Shown: positions 6,885 to 10,382 of the stretch, piece by piece | Layout: every line of letters begins with the position of its first letter | Numbering within the stretch: the stretch's first letter is position 1 | NCBI GenBank assembly: GCA_029880425.1 | Contig: JAOUOK010000023.1 | Span: 1 to 10,382, forward strand | Length of the DNA stretch: 10,382 nt | Reading direction: 5' to 3' | Source: Gammaproteobacteria bacterium | GTDB lineage: Bacteria > Pseudomonadota > Gammaproteobacteria > UBA6429 > Thiohalophilaceae | Made by a program: the position numbers and the translations under genes | Notes under the pieces: model-generated | What the model was told of the DNA's origin: nothing | Databases searched by the model: none | Seen by the model: only the letters and a program-made list of their open reading frames with translations

Positions 6885-7767
6885 TTTCTGGAGCGGATGG
6901 ATTACTGTCATTAGTCTGGCAAATATCCTGGCATGTTACTGGTTAATTAAATGGGCAAGTAAACCAAGTCCTAATGAAGCTGCCCAGGGTGATGTTACTG
7001 GTCACAAATGGGATGGTGACCTGGAAGAGTACAACAACCCTTTACCACGCTGGTGGTTGTGGTTGTTTTATTTCACTATCGTTTTCAGCCTGGTTTACCT
7101 GGTACTTTATCCTGGTCTGGGTAATTACAAAGGTACTTTAAACTGGTCACAAACAGGGCAGTATGACGAAGAGATTCAGCATGCTAAAAAAACTTATGAC
7201 CCCATTTTTGCTGAATTCGCCAAGCAAGACATTGCGACTTTAGCTAAAGATGAAAACGCTACAAAAGTAGGACAGCGTTTATTCCTTAACTATTGTGCAA
7301 CCTGTCACGCATCGGATGCTGGTGGCGCACGTGGTTTCCCCAACCTGGCTGATAATGACTGGTTATGGGGCGGTGAAGCCGCTGAAATTAAAACGACTAT
7401 CAGTGATGGGCGTATTGGCTCCATGCCACCCTGGGAAGCAGCACTGGGAAATGACGGTGTTAAAAACGTGACCCAGTATGTTATTAGCCTGAGCGGTCGT
7501 GACCATAATGCTGAAGCAGCAAAAGCAGGTAAGGCACAATTTGATATGATGTGTGTTGCCTGTCATGGTGCTGATGGCAAGGGCAATAAAGCTATGGGTG
7601 CACCTAACCTGACAGATAATGTCTGGTTATACGGTGGCTCAGCAGGTGTTATTACACAAACGATTGCTAAAGGCCGTACCGGTGTCATGCCTGCACACGG
7701 TGATTTCCTCGGCGCAGATAAAGTACATTTATTATCTGCTTATATCTACAGCTTACGAAATCAGTAA
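6877..7767 (+). CDS. ccoP: CcoP, cbb3 oxidase di-heme cytochrome c subunit
   Basis: Entry point of electrons into the oxidase, 296 residues. Two N-terminal helices (about 6-26 and 58-79) flank the conserved DGDLEEYNNPLPRWW segment, the mark of CcoP. Two periplasmic cytochrome c domains follow: CATCH (140-144) with M183 in GSMPPW, and CVACH (226-230) with M271 in GVMPAHG as likely axial ligands. The start at MSDFWSGW is supported by AAGGAG at 6865-6870, six bases before ATG. An upstream in-frame TTG at 6757 would add 40 non-homologous residues read through ccoQ and is rejected. Last gene of the operon; a terminator begins 12 bases after its stop. Confidence 0.98.
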   Translation: MSDFWSGWITVISLANILACYWLIKWASKPSPNEAAQGDVTGHKWDGDLEEYNNPLPRWWLWLFYFTIVFSLVYLVLYPGLGNYKGTLNWSQTGQYDEEIQHAKKTYDPIFAEFAKQDIATLAKDENATKVGQRLFLNYCATCHASDAGGARGFPNLADNDWLWGGEAAEIKTTISDGRIGSMPPWEAALGNDGVKNVTQYVISLSGRDHNAEAAKAGKAQFDMMCVACHGADGKGNKAMGAPNLTDNVWLYGGSAGVITQTIAKGRTGVMPAHGDFLGADKVHLLSAYIYSLRNQ

Positions 7768-7778
7768 ATCGATAAATC

Positions 7779-7828
7779 ATGCGTTGTTTAGCCTGGGATC
7801 TCCGGGTTAGGCAACGCATTTTTTATTT
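7779..7828 (+). terminator. Intrinsic terminator after ccoP
   Basis: A 15-bp stem (7779-7793 with 7805-7819), starting ATGCGTTG and closing CAACGCAT, has only three G-U wobbles and no mismatch. The 11-base loop can itself partly pair (GG/CC). The stem runs directly into a T-rich tract at 7819-7829. This should end most ccoNOQP transcripts, leaving ccoGH to a separate promoter or to readthrough. Confidence 0.9.
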
Positions 7829-7911
7829 TAACTATTCAAAATTTTTACTTCTTACCCTTTAACAACTTTGTTATTGTGTAATATCAACTCTAATAAAAGA
7901 TTTTTCCCCTT

Positions 7912-9324
7912 ATGTCACAGCCAGCAGAAAAAAATCTTAAAAATCAAACCAAACCTGAAATCGAAGAAGTTTACGCTAAACATAAAAAGGTTTACCCGCG
8001 TAAAGTAACAGGAATATTTGCCAGCTTACGCACACTTGGTGTTTTTGTTTTGCTAGGTGCGTATTACCTTGCTCCATGGTTTCGTTGGGATGGCCACCAG
8101 GCGGTTTTATTTGATCTGCCTGCACGTAAGTTTTATATCTTCGGTTTAACATTCTGGCCGCAGGATTTCTTTTATTTAGCAGCACTTCTTATTATTGCTG
8201 CTCTTTCATTGTTTTTCTTTACTGCCCTGGCCGGGCGTCTATGGTGTGGTTATGCCTGCCCACAAACAGTCTGGACAGAAGCTTTTTTATGGATAGAAAG
8301 AAAAGTTGAAGGAAGCCGTAATCAACAAATGAAACTTGATAAAACAGCAATGAATACCAACAAGTTTTATATCAAGTCTCTAAAACACTTTATCTGGATT
8401 GTTTTTTCATTATGGACCGGGTTTACCTTTGTCGGTTATTTCACGCCAATCCTGGATCTGGGCCTGGCAACTATGCAAATTGCCCTTGGCCCCTGGGAGA
8501 CCTTCTGGATTCTCTTTTATGGTTTTGCTACCTACGGTAATGCAGGCTGGATGCGTGAACAGGTCTGTATTTATATGTGTCCCTATGCCCGCTTCCAGAG
8601 CGCCATGTTTGACAAAGATACCCTCATTATTTCCTATGATGAACAACGCGGTGAGTCCCGTGGTGCACGTAAGAAAAGCATCGATCCTAAAGAAAAAGGA
8701 CTGGGTGATTGCGTCGATTGCACCCTTTGTGTCCAGGTATGCCCAACCGGGATAGATATCAGGGATGGCCTGCAATACCAGTGCATCGGCTGTGCAGCCT
8801 GTGTCGATGTCTGTAACGATGTCATGGATAAAATGAACTATGACAAGGGCCTGGTACGTTACACCACTCAAAATCGTATGGATGGTAAAACAACACACTT
8901 ATTCAGGCCGCGTATCATTATTTACGCGGCACTCCTTGTAATGCTATCACTCGCTCTTGTTTACAGTATTGCTACACGGATCCCTTTAGAGCTCAATATT
9001 ATTCGTGACCGAAATGCCTTATACAAAGAAACCGTTGATGGCATGGTTGAAAATATCTACACCCTTAAATTGATTAATATGGACACGAAGGACCATCAAT
9101 ATGAATTGCGAGTAGATGGATTAAAGGATTTAATTTTTATAAAACCTAAATCAGAAATAAAAATTAAGTCCGGTGAGGTCATCAATCTAGCTGTACGCAT
9201 ACAAGTTGATCCGGTGAATTTACAACAAACCAGCAACACGCTTAATTTTTACCTGTCTGCAACGGATCAAGCCGATCTGGCGGTAACAGAACAGGCCCGT
9301 TTTATTGGGCCTTTAATCAAGTAA
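7912..9324 (+). CDS. ccoG: CcoG (FixG/RdxA family), iron-sulfur membrane protein of cbb3 assembly
   Basis: Polyferredoxin-like membrane protein needed for cbb3 oxidase maturation; the family has been linked to reduction of Cu(II) for the CuB site. The 470 residues begin with VYPRKVTGIFASLRTLGV, typical of CcoG. Membrane segments lie at about 38-56, 86-106, 160-178, 193-209 and 334-353. CGYACPQTVW (112-121) and CIYMCPYARFQ (219-229) are the conserved CxxxC pairs. Two ferredoxin motifs follow, with cysteines 267, 270, 273, 277 and 291, 294, 297, 301. After the last helix a periplasmic beta-rich FixG C-terminal domain (about 360-470) is present. No Shine-Dalgarno sequence precedes the ATG (the leader ends TTTTTCCCCTT), but the homology pattern leaves no better start. 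First gene after the ccoP terminator; ccoH follows after 27 bases. Confidence 0.97.
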   Translation: MSQPAEKNLKNQTKPEIEEVYAKHKKVYPRKVTGIFASLRTLGVFVLLGAYYLAPWFRWDGHQAVLFDLPARKFYIFGLTFWPQDFFYLAALLIIAALSLFFFTALAGRLWCGYACPQTVWTEAFLWIERKVEGSRNQQMKLDKTAMNTNKFYIKSLKHFIWIVFSLWTGFTFVGYFTPILDLGLATMQIALGPWETFWILFYGFATYGNAGWMREQVCIYMCPYARFQSAMFDKDTLIISYDEQRGESRGARKKSIDPKEKGLGDCVDCTLCVQVCPTGIDIRDGLQYQCIGCAACVDVCNDVMDKMNYDKGLVRYTTQNRMDGKTTHLFRPRIIIYAALLVMLSLALVYSIATRIPLELNIIRDRNALYKETVDGMVENIYTLKLINMDTKDHQYELRVDGLKDLIFIKPKSEIKIKSGEVINLAVRIQVDPVNLQQTSNTLNFYLSATDQADLAVTEQARFIGPLIK

Positions 9325-9351
9325 ACAACATCTTTATAACAGGTTTAATTC

Positions 9352-9879
9352 ATGACAGATTTTTCAACCAGCAATCCTACTCCTAATGTACCTCCACCTT
9401 GGTACAAACAATTCTGGCCCTGGTTTTTAATGTTCTTCCCGGCACTTGCTGTTGTTGGGGGAATAATTACCATCATCCTGGCAATCGAATCTGACGATGG
9501 CCTGGTGACTGATAATTATTACAAAAAAGGCCTGGCCATCAATCAAACACTGGATCAGAAACAGCATGCCCTCAAATTAAACCTCACGGCCGATGCTGAC
9601 TGGGATCAATTAACCCAGGCTATCAGCCTCAGGCTAAATGGAAACCTGCCCGAACTTCCTGCACGTTTAACCATGCACCTCGCTCATACAACCAGGGCAA
9701 AACAGGATCAGGTTATTACACTATTCCTGTCGCCTGATAAGAACAGCTATACTGGGCGGGTAAAAACTGTTCAGCAGGGGAATTGGATCATAATATTAGA
9801 ACCAGAAAATCAGGACTGGCGTATAAACGGACGTGTAACATTACCCAAACAAAACAAGTGGCATCTGACTTCAATATAA
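9352..9879 (+). CDS. ccoH: CcoH (FixH family), cbb3 oxidase assembly protein
   Basis: Single-helix membrane protein that associates with CcoN during cbb3 assembly. The 175-residue chain has a short proline-rich cytoplasmic leader ending PPPWYKQFWPWF, one helix (about 24-45), then the family signature VTDNYYKKGLAIN (52-64), followed by a periplasmic domain of about 110 residues that is predicted to be beta-rich and has no cysteines. This matches FixH in length and order. AGG lies about nine bases before the ATG, a modest site. It follows ccoG closely and precedes a small membrane-protein gene by 27 bases, so these genes look like one transcription unit. Confidence 0.93.
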   Translation: MTDFSTSNPTPNVPPPWYKQFWPWFLMFFPALAVVGGIITIILAIESDDGLVTDNYYKKGLAINQTLDQKQHALKLNLTADADWDQLTQAISLRLNGNLPELPARLTMHLAHTTRAKQDQVITLFLSPDKNSYTGRVKTVQQGNWIIILEPENQDWRINGRVTLPKQNKWHLTSI

Positions 9880-9906
9880 CAACAACTATAATAAGGAGAT
9901 ATATCG

Positions 9907-10179
9907 ATGGCATCATCACAACAAAATATCCCTACTACACAAAAAGTCATTGCGGTTCTTTGGCCTTCCTTTCTTACAGCGGGTATCGCAACAATTTTAT
10001 TTTTTACCGCATTCGATCCTGAACTTCTGATGCAAACAGGAGGATATGGACCTGTTACTCGTATAGGGGGCTATACTGTTGGTTTTTTTCTCTTTTGGCT
10101 CTTAACAGCAAGTACCGGTGTACTAACCTGTTATTTTCAGCGGCCATGCCATGAACCCACTCAGTCTGAATTTAATTAA
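9907..10179 (+). CDS. Unnamed 90-residue two-helix membrane protein
   Basis: I do not recognise a named family. The protein has two clear hydrophobic segments, about 14-36 (starting VIAVLWPSFLTAG) and 53-76 (IGGYTVGFFLFWLLTASTG). They are joined by a short loop with FDPELLMQTGGYGPVTR. The tail is short and polar and contains two cysteines, C75 and C81 (TCYFQRPC). An excellent AAGGAGAT stands about six bases before the ATG, so the gene is real and probably well translated. Its position directly after ccoGH suggests a role in cbb3 assembly or function, and I have a general memory of similar short proteins beside cco genes in other Gammaproteobacteria. It is not CcoS, which has one helix and a different tail, nor CcoI. 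Function is unassigned. Confidence 0.85.
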   Translation: MASSQQNIPTTQKVIAVLWPSFLTAGIATILFFTAFDPELLMQTGGYGPVTRIGGYTVGFFLFWLLTASTGVLTCYFQRPCHEPTQSEFN

Positions 10180-10193
10180 ATAAACTATTAAGT

Positions 10194-10382
10194 ATGAATC
10201 TTATTTCTAATATTAATAAGCTTAAAAAACAACTACTACGCTTGCTACTGCTATTGGGGTTAAGTGGTTTATTTTGCGTAAATAGTTTTGCTATCGATAG
10301 CGATGTTGAAGATGTTATCTTTGATGACAAACCATTAGATTACGCCCTGATGCTGCCAGACTGGTTCAAGCTAAGCTTTCTT
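10194..10382 (+). CDS. N-terminus of an exported protein, possibly thioredoxin-like (cut by window end)
   Basis: Sixty-three codons are visible to the last base of the window. A type I signal peptide is clear: basic NKLKKQ, a leucine-rich core (LLRLLLLLGLSGLF), then NSFA with probable cleavage before IDSD, giving a periplasmic protein. No lipobox fits around the single Cys. The mature start ends in LMLPDWFKLSFL. A PDWFK-SFLDL run is, from memory, found at the head of SoxW-like thioredoxin-fold proteins, where the CxxC follows later; the decisive part is outside the window. The gene begins 14 bases after the preceding stop with only a weak purine site, so cotranscription with ccoGH and the 90-residue gene is likely. 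Confidence 0.6.
   Translation, partial: MNLISNINKLKKQLLRLLLLLGLSGLFCVNSFAIDSDVEDVIFDDKPLDYALMLPDWFKLSFL

Noticed and set aside
7868..7896. TTGTTA-N17-TAATAA as a ccoG promoter
   Set aside because: The -10 matches only three consensus bases in an A/T-rich stretch; too weak to call.
8410..8898. A 162-codon minus-strand open frame inside ccoG
   Set aside because: It lies fully within the conserved ccoG reading frame, including its ferredoxin motifs; it is a shadow frame.

Overview
The window reads as an AT-leaning gammaproteobacterial chromosome segment. The evidence is a monofunctional hisB followed by hisH and hisA, a four-cysteine FNR of the Escherichia coli/Anr type, and a ccoNOQP cbb3 oxidase operon with ccoGH. 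I cannot place it to genus. There are no RNA genes, CRISPR arrays, transposase genes or prophage genes. The window is densely coding and contains no gene-free stretch longer than about 250 bases.

Layout. Bases 1-2042, minus strand: part of a histidine operon read in the order hisB, hisH, hisA, with hisA cut by the window start. A 68-bp imperfect palindrome of dispersed-repeat character lies between hisB and hisH. Bases 2173-3471, minus strand: a response-regulator diguanylate cyclase (REC-REC-GGDEF) that ought to make c-di-GMP. Bases 3617-4457, plus strand: a sigma70-like promoter and a divergent fnr-type oxygen-sensing regulator. Bases 4512-4640: the ccoN control region, with a perfect FNR box placed as expected for a class II activated promoter and a second, unexplained perfect dyad beside it. 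Bases 4640-7767: ccoN, ccoO, ccoQ and ccoP, the complete cbb3-type cytochrome c oxidase. A strong intrinsic terminator follows at 7779-7828. Bases 7912-10382: ccoG, ccoH, an unnamed 90-residue two-helix membrane protein, and the start of an exported protein that is possibly thioredoxin-like and runs off the window end.

How the parts work together. The FNR protein loses its [4Fe-4S] cluster in oxygen. When oxygen falls it should bind the box upstream of ccoN and switch on the high-affinity oxidase. CcoN holds the heme-copper site, CcoO and CcoP carry electrons through c-type hemes, and CcoQ is the small stabilising subunit. CcoG and CcoH serve copper delivery and assembly. The copper ATPase ccoI and ccoS, which often follow ccoGH, are not seen here. 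The 90-residue membrane protein and the exported protein occupy that position.

Most of the window is well-known biology. The parts deserving a second look are the extra dyad in the ccoN promoter, the repeat inside the his operon, an extra CxxC in CcoO, the unusual receiver arrangement of the cyclase, and the two uncharacterised genes downstream of ccoH.
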